Of a DNA stretch of 64,000 nt, positions 55,012 through 63,156 are shown piece after piece. Below the pieces are notes generated by a model. That model made no database searches, had not been told where the DNA came from, and saw nothing but the letters and a program-made list of their open reading frames with translations. This DNA comes from Allobogoriella alba (GTDB taxonomy: Bacteria; Actinomycetota; Actinomycetes; Actinomycetales; Actinomycetaceae). Position 1 is the first letter of the stretch. Each line of letters starts with the position of its first letter. Where the stretch lies: assembly GCF_042665525.1 (NCBI RefSeq), contig NZ_JBHTCQ010000001.1, positions 62,001-126,000 on the forward strand, read 5' to 3'. Position numbers and translations under genes: made by a program.

Positions 55012-56652
55012 CTACTGCCGGTGGAGCTCGAAGACGAAGGACTCGGTGCTGGCTCCGTCGTCATTCATGCCCATGCTCTCCTCGGCGATCGCCCCCCAGC
55101 GTTCCGCGGCGGGGTGGCCGCTCTCGGGCAGGCGCTCGGCCATGTCCACGTAGGGCGGCAGCTCGTGGTACTGCCCGGGGCTGGTGGCGCTCTCGCTGAG
55201 GTGCGTCACCGTCGTGCGGTTCGGTGCGGACTCGTTGCTCTCGCCGTCGAGGCCGACGATGCCGTCCTGGATGTCCTCGAGGTGCATGAGGTTCGTCTCG
55301 TGCGGGATGTCGTCGATGGTGCCGACGGGGCTGCCCGCGGTGAGCACCGTGGAGATGTCGTACTGCTGCTGCATGATCGGGTCCGCCGCGATCGCCGTCG
55401 CGACCATGCCGCCCTGGCTGTGGCCCACGATCGAGACCGGCTCGTCCGCCGGGATGCCCATCTGCCGCATGGCCTGGGCCACGCCGATCTCCATGTCCGA
55501 CTGCACCCCGGCGATGACCTCGAGGTTGGTCTGCATGTCCATCGGGTTCGTGTTGCCGACGGCGAGGGACTGGGTGCCGGGGACCAGCACCGTCCAGTGC
55601 CGCTCGCCGTCCGACGTCGTGGTGCGCAGGATCTCGATCGCTCCGGCCCCTCCCCCCGTGAGGCGGTGCAGCTGGCCGGGCAGACCGGAGCCGTGGCGCC
55701 ACCGCAGGTAGTTCGAGGTCTCCTCGAGCCGTGCCAGCGCCTCGGCCGGGCTGCGCGGCGTGGCGACGGCGCGTCCGATCGCCGTCGGGATCGCCTGCGG
55801 CGTTCCCGTCTGCCCGCTGACGCCAGGCCGTTGGAGGCCGGCACGGTCGATGAACGGGTTCGTCCGCACGTCCGGACCTCCCGCCCCGACCAGGAGCGTG
55901 GACGGCACCCGCAGCCAGCTGAACGCGACCAGTGCCGCGCGTTGTACGGGCGTCATCCCGGTGACGTCGATGGGCTGCCCGCCGTGGATGTAGTAGCCGC
56001 GGACGATCTCGTGGTTCATGTACTGCATACGCTCACCGAGCTCGTTCGCGAGGAAGCTCGTCATCGGGCCGTAGGGCGCGTCGGGGACGAGCGGGACGTC
56101 GCCCGGCACGAGCTGTACGGCGAGCAGGTGTGCGTAACCCCAGAGGTGCAGGGCCACCTCGCCGACGTCCTCCAGGCGGGCCAGGCTGCGCAGCCGACCG
56201 CCGATCGGCGGTGGGAGGAGGCTGAGGATCGTCCGCCACCACGGCGGGTCGAACGACGCAGTGACCTGCTGCTCCGCGCCGTTGTACACGATGAGCTGAA
56301 GTCGCAGGTCGGACGCCAGCTCCCGGAGGTTGGCGGCGAGCGCCCGCACGCCGGCGGGGCCGTGCCGGACCTCCTCGAGCCGTCCGAGCACCTCCTGGTA
56401 CAGGTGCTGGACGTCGTGGATGTGTGCCTCGGACTCCACGCCGCCGACGAGCAGCGCCACCCTCTCGTCGACGAGATCCGCGAGCGAGGCGGCAATCTCG
56501 AGCGTCGTCGAGAGGTAGAACACCTCGTCCGTGTCGACGCTGATCCGGGCCGGGTCGAAGGGCGGCGAGCCACCGACGACGACGAGGTCGGTGGCCGGGA
56601 CGTCTCCGGTGAGACCGAGGCCCCCGTCCACCTCCGGGACGCGCACGCTCAT
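55012..56652 (-). CDS. Alpha/beta hydrolase coupled to a WXG100-like gene
   Basis: This 546-residue protein has an N-terminal helical part (about 35-140) that is probably WXG100/ESX-substrate-like. A middle region with two hydrophobic segments follows, then a C-terminal lipase-like alpha/beta hydrolase domain (about 360-520). That domain has HWTVLVPGTQSLAVGN and the nucleophile elbow GHSQGG, and a later Asp and His (for example ATSPGQYHELPPYVDM) could complete the triad. There is no signal peptide. The ATG at 56652 overlaps the small upstream gene's stop by 4 nt. It could be a substrate of a type VII-like secretion system or a polymorphic effector, which is inferred from layout. Confidence 0.8.
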   Translation of the reverse strand: MSVRVPEVDGGLGLTGDVPATDLVVVGGSPPFDPARISVDTDEVFYLSTTLEIAASLADLVDERVALLVGGVESEAHIHDVQHLYQEVLGRLEEVRHGPAGVRALAANLRELASDLRLQLIVYNGAEQQVTASFDPPWWRTILSLLPPPIGGRLRSLARLEDVGEVALHLWGYAHLLAVQLVPGDVPLVPDAPYGPMTSFLANELGERMQYMNHEIVRGYYIHGGQPIDVTGMTPVQRAALVAFSWLRVPSTLLVGAGGPDVRTNPFIDRAGLQRPGVSGQTGTPQAIPTAIGRAVATPRSPAEALARLEETSNYLRWRHGSGLPGQLHRLTGGGAGAIEILRTTTSDGERHWTVLVPGTQSLAVGNTNPMDMQTNLEVIAGVQSDMEIGVAQAMRQMGIPADEPVSIVGHSQGGMVATAIAADPIMQQQYDISTVLTAGSPVGTIDDIPHETNLMHLEDIQDGIVGLDGESNESAPNRTTVTHLSESATSPGQYHELPPYVDMAERLPESGHPAAERWGAIAEESMGMNDDGASTESFVFELHRQ

Positions 56653-56909
56653 ACCGAGCGCCCGCTGGCGATGTCGGCTCGTGCCGCGTCCTCGGCCGTG
56701 CGAGCCGCCGGGAGCACGCCGTGGAGCGAGGCGTTGATCACCTGGATCTGCTGGAGCAGGCCGGTGATCGCCGACGAGTAGCGGTCGGCTGCGACGCCGT
56801 GCCAACGCTGCGGATATGCCTGGACCGTCACCCGGCGCACCTGTTCGAGGGCGTCGAGCGCGGAGCCGACGCCTGCATCGACGGTGAAGATCCCGTGTCC
56901 GCCGCTCAT
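56649..56909 (-). CDS. WXG100-like small helical protein
   Basis: This 86-residue protein has no signal or membrane part. It is predicted to form a helical hairpin with WHG at the turn (YPQRWHGVAADRYSSAI), which matches the W-x-G motif of the ESAT-6/WXG100 family. It starts 18 codons inside the longest frame, at the ATG at 56909. A TAGCGT box lies upstream. The downstream alpha/beta hydrolase overlaps it by 4 nt, as in paired ESX substrates. No secretion machinery is in the window. Confidence 0.75.
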   Translation of the reverse strand: MSGGHGIFTVDAGVGSALDALEQVRRVTVQAYPQRWHGVAADRYSSAITGLLQQIQVINASLHGVLPAARTAEDAARADIASGRSV

Positions 56910-57072
56910 CTGAAGCCCTTCCGGTCGTGCCTGCCCCGTCGTCGTGACGCTAGGTCGCGGCACGGGCGCGCCCTCCTCCCGAGCGGCGGCGCTGTGGAAA
57001 GCGCGTCATGATTGGTCGGCTGTGGACATGTGCGTCCGGGGCGTTGGGCGCCGCGTGCGAGGATCACGCCCG

Positions 57073-57882
57073 ATGGCCACCGCTGAGCGTCCCGCTGAGA
57101 CCGACCCGGACGCTGCGCTCGCCGCGCGGCTGCGTGCGGCGGGCTGCGTCTTCGCCGAGGAGGAGGCGACGCTCCTGCGCGTCGAGGCGGGTAGCCCGGA
57201 GACGCTCGAGACCATGGTCGCGCGCCGGGTCGGCGGCGAACCGCTCGAGCAGGTGCTGGGATGGGCCGAGCTGGGGGGCGTCCGGGTCGATGTGGCACCC
57301 GGGGTGTTCGTGCCCCGGCGACGGTCCGCGCTGCTGGTGCGCCTCGCCGTCGACCAGCTGCGCGCCGTCCGCGACGCCGTCGTGGTCGACCTCGGGTGCG
57401 GCACGGGTGCTCTCGCGGCCGCCGTGCTCCGGCAGGTAGGCGATGCGGAGGTCTGGGCGAGCGACGTCGACCCGGACGCCGTCGCGTGCGCGCGGCGGAA
57501 CCTGCCGCCCGAGCGGGTGCTGCTCGGTGACCTCTACGACCCGTTGCCGGAGAACCTGCGGGGCCGGGTCGACGTGCTGCTGGCGAACGCCCCGTACGTG
57601 CCGACCGACCAGATCGCCCGCATGCCGACCGAGGCGCGCGATCACGAGCACCGCGTGGCTCTCGACGGCGGCGGCGACGGGCTCGACGTCCAGCGGCGGG
57701 TCATCGCCGGCGCACCGGACTGGCTCGCCCCGGGCGGCATCCTCCTGCTCGAGTGCTCGGCGGGGCAGGCAACCGCCGCGGCGGCGCTCGTCCGCGCCGC
57801 CCGCCTGGCGGCATCGATCCACGACGAGGAGGAGATCGGGGCCACGGCTGTGCTCGGACGGTCAGGCACGATGGACGCGTGA
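57073..57882 (+). CDS. PrmC-related protein-glutamine N5-methyltransferase
   Basis: This 269-residue SAM-dependent enzyme has the Rossmann motif VVDLGCGTGALAAAVL, ASDVDPDAVACARRN and an active-site motif NAPYVPT. Classical PrmC/HemK has NPPY, so this is the related subgroup with Ala at the second position and unknown substrate. The N-terminal domain (about 1-85) with LGWAELGGVRVDVAPGVFVPR is conserved. The stop overlaps the next gene's GTG by 4 nt. GAGGAT 8 nt before the ATG suggests a nearly leaderless mRNA. Confidence 0.9.
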   Translation: MATAERPAETDPDAALAARLRAAGCVFAEEEATLLRVEAGSPETLETMVARRVGGEPLEQVLGWAELGGVRVDVAPGVFVPRRRSALLVRLAVDQLRAVRDAVVVDLGCGTGALAAAVLRQVGDAEVWASDVDPDAVACARRNLPPERVLLGDLYDPLPENLRGRVDVLLANAPYVPTDQIARMPTEARDHEHRVALDGGGDGLDVQRRVIAGAPDWLAPGGILLLECSAGQATAAAALVRAARLAASIHDEEEIGATAVLGRSGTMDA

Positions 57883-58703
57883 GCACCTTTCGGAAGACCG
57901 GCCCGGAGCGGGCGATCGCGTTCGAGGTCGCGGGACTGCGCTGGCTGGCGGAGGCCGGCGGCGCCGCGGTCGCCGAGGTCGTCAGCCACTCCCCCGGCGT
58001 GCTCGAGACGCGGCGAGTGGACGACGGCGCCCCGACGGCGGAGGCCGCGGAGGCGTTCGGTCGGGCGTTGGCCCTGACCCATGCGGCGGGCGCCTCCCAC
58101 CACGGCTGCCCACCACCCGGGTTCGACGCCGGCAGTGACCACGCCGGCGGCTTCATGGGCCTCGCGAGGCTGCCGTTGCGCGCGGCGGCCACCGGTACGA
58201 GCGACTCGACGGGCGCGGCTCCGGCGTCGGACGCGTCCTGGGGCGAGTTCTACGCCGCGGACCGGATCATGCCGTACCTGGCCGACGCCGTCGGGAACGG
58301 CTCGATCGACGAGGCGGGTGCGGCGACCGTCGAACGCTGCGCCGAACGGGTGGCCGCCGGGGTGCACGACGCACCGCAGCCTGCGCTCGTGACCGACGGG
58401 GTGGCCCGGCTGCACGGAGATCTGTGGTCGGGCAACGTGCTGTGGTCGCGCGAGCATGGCGGCACACTCATCGATCCGGCCGCCCACGGGGGTCATGCGG
58501 AGTCCGACCTGGCGCAGCTGGGCGTGTTCGGCGCCCCGCACCTGGAGCGGATCGTCGCCGGCTACCACGAGATCTCGCCGCTCGCGGAGGGGTGGCGCGA
58601 GCGGGTCGGGCTGCACCAGCTGCACATCCTGATCGTGCACGCGGCGCTGTTCGGCGGCGGGTACGGGGCCCAGACCGTCTCGGTGGCGGCGCGCTACGCG
58701 TGA
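57879..58703 (+). CDS. Fructosamine-kinase-like phosphotransferase
   Basis: This 274-residue kinase-fold protein has the catalytic loop LHGDLWSGNVLW and the DPA metal-binding segment LIDPAAHGGHAESDLAQL typical of the fructosamine-3-kinase/APH group. Such enzymes phosphorylate sugar adducts on amines so they fall off; a different small-molecule substrate is possible. The GTG start overlaps the methyltransferase stop (GTGA). Confidence 0.9.
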   Translation: MSTFRKTGPERAIAFEVAGLRWLAEAGGAAVAEVVSHSPGVLETRRVDDGAPTAEAAEAFGRALALTHAAGASHHGCPPPGFDAGSDHAGGFMGLARLPLRAAATGTSDSTGAAPASDASWGEFYAADRIMPYLADAVGNGSIDEAGAATVERCAERVAAGVHDAPQPALVTDGVARLHGDLWSGNVLWSREHGGTLIDPAAHGGHAESDLAQLGVFGAPHLERIVAGYHEISPLAEGWRERVGLHQLHILIVHAALFGGGYGAQTVSVAARYA

Positions 58704-58737
58704 TCAGTCGGCACAAGAGTGACGAGTCGCGGCGGGG

Positions 58738-59463
58738 TCAGGTGCGGGGCTGGCGCTCCGCCCAGTCGGCCAGCTCCACGCGCGGGCCGGTGAAGAACGG
58801 GACCTCCTCGCGGACGTGCCGGCGCGCGCCCGTGGCGCGCAGGTCCCGCATGAGGTCCACGATGCGGTGCAGCTCCGGCGCCTCGAAGGCGAGGATCCAC
58901 TCGTAGTCGCCGAGCGCGAACGCCGCCACCGTGTTGGCCCGCACGTCGCCGTAGCCGCGCGCGGCCAGGCCGTGCTCGCGCAGCAGGTCGCGGCGCTCGT
59001 CCTCCGGAAGCAGGTACCAGTCGTAGGAGCGCACGAACGGGTAGACGCACAGGTACTTCCCGGGCGCCTCACCGGCGAGGTAGGCCGGGACGTGCCGCTT
59101 GTTGAACTCGGCGGGGCGGTGCAGCGCCACCACCGACCACACGGACTCCAGGTGCCCGCCGAGGTCCGAGGCGAGCAGCCGGTGGTAGGCGTCCTGGACC
59201 TCCTCGACGGTCTCGGCGTGCCACCACACCATGAGGTCGGCGTCGGCGCGCAGGCCCGCGACGTCGTACCAGCCGCGGACCGTGACACCGGCGGCCTCGA
59301 CGCCGCCCAGCGCCCCGGCGACGAGCTCCGAGCGCTCGGAGGTGCCGCCGGGCAGCGGTGCGGCCGTGGCGAACACGGCCCACATCGTGTAGCTGACCTG
59401 GCTGTTGATGGCCTCGGTCGCGGACTCCTCGAGGTCGCCACCGATCCGCGGGGCGTCGCTCAT
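58738..59463 (-). CDS. hemQ: Coproheme decarboxylase HemQ (ChdC)
   Basis: This 241-residue chlorite-dismutase-family enzyme converts Fe-coproporphyrin III to heme b, the last step of the coproporphyrin-dependent route. Seen are the family features YTMWAVFAT, WYDVAGLRADADLMVWWHA, LCVYPFVRSYDWYLLPEDERRDLLREHG with the catalytic Tyr region, and FALGDYEWILAFEAPELHRIVDLMRDLR. The ATG at 59463 shares one base with the hemH stop. The N-terminal extension and insertion are short. Confidence 0.92.
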   Translation of the reverse strand: MSDAPRIGGDLEESATEAINSQVSYTMWAVFATAAPLPGGTSERSELVAGALGGVEAAGVTVRGWYDVAGLRADADLMVWWHAETVEEVQDAYHRLLASDLGGHLESVWSVVALHRPAEFNKRHVPAYLAGEAPGKYLCVYPFVRSYDWYLLPEDERRDLLREHGLAARGYGDVRANTVAAFALGDYEWILAFEAPELHRIVDLMRDLRATGARRHVREEVPFFTGPRVELADWAERQPRT

Positions 59464-60584
59464 CAGGCGACCGTCACGACGTCGGTCTGCTCGCACGCGG
59501 CCGGCACGCCAGAGTCGACGCCGGCACGCAGGTAGCAGCACCCGGGCGGGCAGACGTCGTGCCAGGGGCCGAGCGTGCCGAGGGTGGGCCGCTCGGGGGC
59601 CTCACCCCGCTCGGTCGCGGCGCGCTCGAGGAGGAGGTCCACCAGGCCCGAGACGAACGACGGGTGCGTGCCGGCGGTCGCCGCCCGCTCCATCGGCATG
59701 CCGAGCTCGTCCGCGGTCTCCTTCGCCTCGGTGTCGAGGTCGTAGATGACCTCCATGTGGTCGGAGACGAACCCGATCGGGGCAAGCACCACGTTCGCCG
59801 CGCCGTCGGCGTGCAGCGCGGCGATGCTCCGGCTCACGTCCGGCTCGGTCCACGGGGTGAACGGCGTGCCCGAGCGGGAGCAGTAGGCCAGCTCCCACGG
59901 GATGGGCGCGCCGAGCAGCTCAGCGGCACGGCCGGCGACCACGGACGCCACGTCGAGGTGCTGGCCGGAATAGCTCGCGGGGTTCCCGACGCCGGAGGCG
60001 ACCTCCATCGTCGTCGGGATGGAGTGGGTGACGAACACCAGGGGCGCCGCGGGCGACGGCGGGACCCCGAGCCGCTCGTACGCGCCCACGACGGCGTCGA
60101 CGTTCGCCGCGACGAAGCCGGGGTCGTTGAAGTACGGGCGGACCTTGTCGACCTCGAGGTAGCGGCCCTCCTCGGCGAGGGTGCCCAGCGCTGCGGCGAG
60201 GTTCTCCCGGTACTGCCGGCAGCCCGAGTAAGAGGCGTAGGCGCTGGTCACGAGGGTGAGGACGCGCCGGGCGCCGTTCTCGTGCAGCTCGCGCAGCGCG
60301 TCCACGAGGTACGGGTCCCAGTTGCGGTTGCCCCACGCGACCGGGATGTCCACGCCACGCTCGCCCAGCTCGCTGCGCAGCGCGGCGAGCAGCGCCTTGT
60401 TCTGGTCGTTGATCGGGCTTCGGCCGCCGAACGCGTAGTAGTGCTCGCCCACCTCCGCCAGACGGGAGTCCGGGATACCGCGGCCGGCCGTGACATTGCG
60501 CAGGAACGGCACGACGTCCTCGGGCTTCTCCGGGCCACCGAAGGAGAGCAGCAGGACGGCGTCGTATGGGGTGAGGTGGTTCAT
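59463..60584 (-). CDS. hemH: Ferrochelatase (coproporphyrin type)
   Basis: This 373-residue ferrochelatase inserts Fe2+ into coproporphyrin III before HemQ acts. Motifs are LLLSFGGPEKPEDVVPFL, VAWGNRNWDPYLVDALREL, VFVTHSIPTTM (catalytic His), AYCSRSGTP, and GFVSDHMEVIYDLD with the conserved His-Glu. The C-terminus DVCPPGCCYLRAG, with a later Cys, fits the [2Fe-2S] cluster of actinobacterial enzymes. It overlaps the hemA stop by 4 nt; the order is hemA-hemH-hemQ. Confidence 0.95.
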   Translation of the reverse strand: MNHLTPYDAVLLLSFGGPEKPEDVVPFLRNVTAGRGIPDSRLAEVGEHYYAFGGRSPINDQNKALLAALRSELGERGVDIPVAWGNRNWDPYLVDALRELHENGARRVLTLVTSAYASYSGCRQYRENLAAALGTLAEEGRYLEVDKVRPYFNDPGFVAANVDAVVGAYERLGVPPSPAAPLVFVTHSIPTTMEVASGVGNPASYSGQHLDVASVVAGRAAELLGAPIPWELAYCSRSGTPFTPWTEPDVSRSIAALHADGAANVVLAPIGFVSDHMEVIYDLDTEAKETADELGMPMERAATAGTHPSFVSGLVDLLLERAATERGEAPERPTLGTLGPWHDVCPPGCCYLRAGVDSGVPAACEQTDVVTVA

Positions 60585-61987
60585 CGCGTTCTTTCGGTGC
60601 TGAGGGTCTCCGGCACGGTGACCGGCTCGGGTGCCGCGGCGGGCGCGGTCCTGGTCGTGGTCGTGGGGGGCTGCTCGACGCTGACGCCGAGCACCTGCTC
60701 CAGGGCGCGCAGGTGCTCCTCCGCGCGCCCCTCACGGCCGGCCTCGCGGGCCAGGACGGTCGGCAGGTGCACGAGGCGGGCGGCGAGCCGGCGCAGCGAC
60801 TGCGCGGCACGGTCGGCGGGCACGGACCCGTCCTCGGGCAGGCGGTCGAGCTCGTCGGCGACGACGTCCGCCACCTTCGCGCGCAGTGCGACGACAGCGG
60901 CGTCCATCTGCCGCTCCGCCGTCGCCTCGGCGAGGCTCCGCACACCGTCCTCGACGAGGGCGCGGGCCCGGAGGATCTCGGCGGCGGTGGTGGCCGGCGC
61001 GTGCTCGCGGACGGCCTCGAGGTCCACGAGCAGCACGCCCGGGCGGGTCGCGACGGAGGGTTCGACGTCGCGGTGCAGCGCGAGGTCGACCACCACGAGC
61101 GGCGGGCCGTCCTGGTCCCGGGCGGCGAGGGCTCTGCCGACGGTGCCGGCGTCCAGGACCGGGGTACCGGTGCCGCGGCAGGTGACCACGAGGTCCGCGG
61201 CGGCGAGGGCGGCGTCGAGGTCGGCGGGCGCGACGGCGGTCGCGTGGGAGGCGGCGAAGGACTCGGCGCGCCCGGACGCGGACCAGACCGCGACGTCGGA
61301 GACGCCGCGGGCACGCAGCGCCGCGAGGGCGGCGCCCGCATAGGCACCGGTGCCGACGAGCAGCGTGCGGCGCCCGGCCCAGCTCTCCTGCGGGATGCCG
61401 TGCGCGTTGTGCGTCGCCTGCTCATGGTCGGATCGGGGCTCGTCACCGTGGCAGAAGAGCCGCGCCGCGGCGAGGTCGAGCGCGACCGCCACGACGGATC
61501 TGCCGGCACGCGCGAGATCCGTCTCGACCGCAACCTGCCGCGAGGTGCGAGCGGCGTGCTGGAGGGTGCGCTCGAGGAGCGGTGTGGTGATCTCCGCGCG
61601 GCGGGCGTCGGCGAGCGCCCGACGTACCTGCCCGGCGATCTCCCGTTCGCCCACGACCATCGAGTCCAGGCCGGCGGCGACCTCGAAGAGATGCGCGACC
61701 GCGGTCTGGTCCTGGGAGATCCGCATGAGACGGGCCACCTCGTCCAGCGAGATCCCGCTGCCGTCCGCCACGGCCCGGTAGACGGCCGCCGCGGCCGCGG
61801 ACTGGCCGCCGTCCTCGGCGTCGAGATAGACCTCGAGCCGGTTGCACGTGGCGAGCACGACGGCGCCGCGCACGGCAGGGGCCTGCTCCACGACGCGGGG
61901 GCCGAGCCCGATGGCGCCGGTCGAGAGGCGGTCGATGTCGGCGAGGTCCACGTCGTGGTGGTTGGCGGAGAGCATCACGAGCACCAC
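60581..61987 (-). CDS. hemA: Glutamyl-tRNA reductase HemA
   Basis: This 468-residue NADPH enzyme reduces glutamyl-tRNA to glutamate-1-semialdehyde, the first step of heme synthesis. The catalytic Cys lies in VVLATCNRLEVYL (residues about 45-57), with GLDSMVVGEREIAGQVR, a Rossmann part WAGRRTLLVGTGAYAGAALAALRARG and a helical dimer domain. The GTG at 61987 (ACAGG 6 nt upstream) matches the family's V-L-x-L-S-A-x-H-H start; the ATG at 61975 is an alternative. It is divergent from hemE with under 50 bp between the starts. Confidence 0.94.
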   Translation of the reverse strand: MVLVMLSANHHDVDLADIDRLSTGAIGLGPRVVEQAPAVRGAVVLATCNRLEVYLDAEDGGQSAAAAAVYRAVADGSGISLDEVARLMRISQDQTAVAHLFEVAAGLDSMVVGEREIAGQVRRALADARRAEITTPLLERTLQHAARTSRQVAVETDLARAGRSVVAVALDLAAARLFCHGDEPRSDHEQATHNAHGIPQESWAGRRTLLVGTGAYAGAALAALRARGVSDVAVWSASGRAESFAASHATAVAPADLDAALAAADLVVTCRGTGTPVLDAGTVGRALAARDQDGPPLVVVDLALHRDVEPSVATRPGVLLVDLEAVREHAPATTAAEILRARALVEDGVRSLAEATAERQMDAAVVALRAKVADVVADELDRLPEDGSVPADRAAQSLRRLAARLVHLPTVLAREAGREGRAEEHLRALEQVLGVSVEQPPTTTTRTAPAAAPEPVTVPETLSTERTR

Positions 61988-62022
61988 AAGACCTGTATTC
62001 AACCATTTCTCCGACGGGCAGG

Positions 62023-62028
62023 CACAAT
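62023..62028 (+). promoter_or_regulatory. -10 box for leaderless hemE mRNA
   Basis: CACAAT, then 6 nt, then the GTG at 62035. On the other strand TTGTGC with TTGAAT 19 bp downstream could serve hemA. Confidence 0.45.
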
Positions 62029-62034
62029 GTCCTG

Positions 62035-63126
62035 GTGACGAATTCAGCACCTGGCGCAGATGTGTCGCCGGACACACCCGAGCACGATTCCCAGGAATTG
62101 CCGGGTCCTGCCCTGCTCGAGGCATTCCGCGGCCGGCGCACCCCGACGCTGCCGGTGTGGTTCATGCGACAGGCCGGCCGGTCCCTGCCGGAGTACCGCG
62201 AGGCCCGCCGCGGCGTCGGGATGCTCGAGTCGTGCCTGCGGCCGGACCTGGCGGCGGAGATCACCCTGCAGCCGGTGCGACGGCACGGGGTGGACGCCGC
62301 GATCCTGTTCTCGGACATCGTCGTCCCGCTCCGCCTGGCGGGCGTCGGGGTGGACATCGTCGCCGGCGTCGGGCCCGTGGTGGAGCACCCGGTGCGCACG
62401 GCCGCCGACGTCGACGCGCTCGTCGCACACGAGCCCGGCGACCCGTCCGCCGTCGCCGAGGCGGCCCGCCTCGTGGTCGCCGAGCTCGGGGAGGCCACCC
62501 CGCTGATCGGCTTCGCGGGCGCGCCGTTCACGCTGGCCGCCTACCTCGTCGAGGGTCGGCCCTCGCGCGACCACCTCGCGGCCCGGACGCTCATGCACGC
62601 CGACCCCGCGACATGGCGGCGACTCATGGAGTGGGCCGCGGATCTGACCGGGCAGTTCATGCGGGCGCAGGTCCTCGCGGGGGCCCGGGCCGCCCAGCTC
62701 TTCGACTCGTGGGCCGGCGCGCTCTCGCTGCCGGACTACGCCGCGCACGCGGCTCCCTACAGCGCCCGGGCGCTGGCGCACCTGGACGACCTCGACCCGA
62801 CCCGCGTACCGCGGGTGCACTTCGGGACCGGCACCGGCGAGCTGCTCGCCGCGATGCGGGACGCCGGCGCGGACGCCGTCGGCGTGGACCACCGGATCCC
62901 GCTGGACGAGGCCAACCGGCGCCTCGGTGGCCGCACGCCGCTGCAGGGCAACATCGACCCGGCGTTCCTGGCCGCCCCGTGGCCGGTGCTCGAGGCGCAC
63001 GTGCGGGACGTCGTCGAACGCGGCCGTACGGCACCCGGGCACGTGGTGAACCTCGGGCACGGGGTGCCGCCGAGCACCGACCCCACCGTGCTGACACGGC
63101 TGGTCGAGCTGGTGCACACGCTGTGA
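62035..63126 (+). CDS. hemE: Uroporphyrinogen decarboxylase HemE
   Basis: This 363-residue cytoplasmic enzyme turns uroporphyrinogen III into coproporphyrinogen III. Family motifs are LPVWFMRQAGRSLPEYRE, RHGVDAAILFSDIVVPL, GFAGAPFTLAAYLVEG and a DSWAGALS region with conserved Asp, and GHVVNLGHGVPPSTDP. The GTG start is supported by the leaderless -10 box, and no ribosome site is seen. It is followed after 30 bp by hemY. Confidence 0.95.
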   Translation: MTNSAPGADVSPDTPEHDSQELPGPALLEAFRGRRTPTLPVWFMRQAGRSLPEYREARRGVGMLESCLRPDLAAEITLQPVRRHGVDAAILFSDIVVPLRLAGVGVDIVAGVGPVVEHPVRTAADVDALVAHEPGDPSAVAEAARLVVAELGEATPLIGFAGAPFTLAAYLVEGRPSRDHLAARTLMHADPATWRRLMEWAADLTGQFMRAQVLAGARAAQLFDSWAGALSLPDYAAHAAPYSARALAHLDDLDPTRVPRVHFGTGTGELLAAMRDAGADAVGVDHRIPLDEANRRLGGRTPLQGNIDPAFLAAPWPVLEAHVRDVVERGRTAPGHVVNLGHGVPPSTDPTVLTRLVELVHTL

Positions 63127-63156
63127 GCCTGGTGCCGGGACTGTGAGGCTGGCGAG

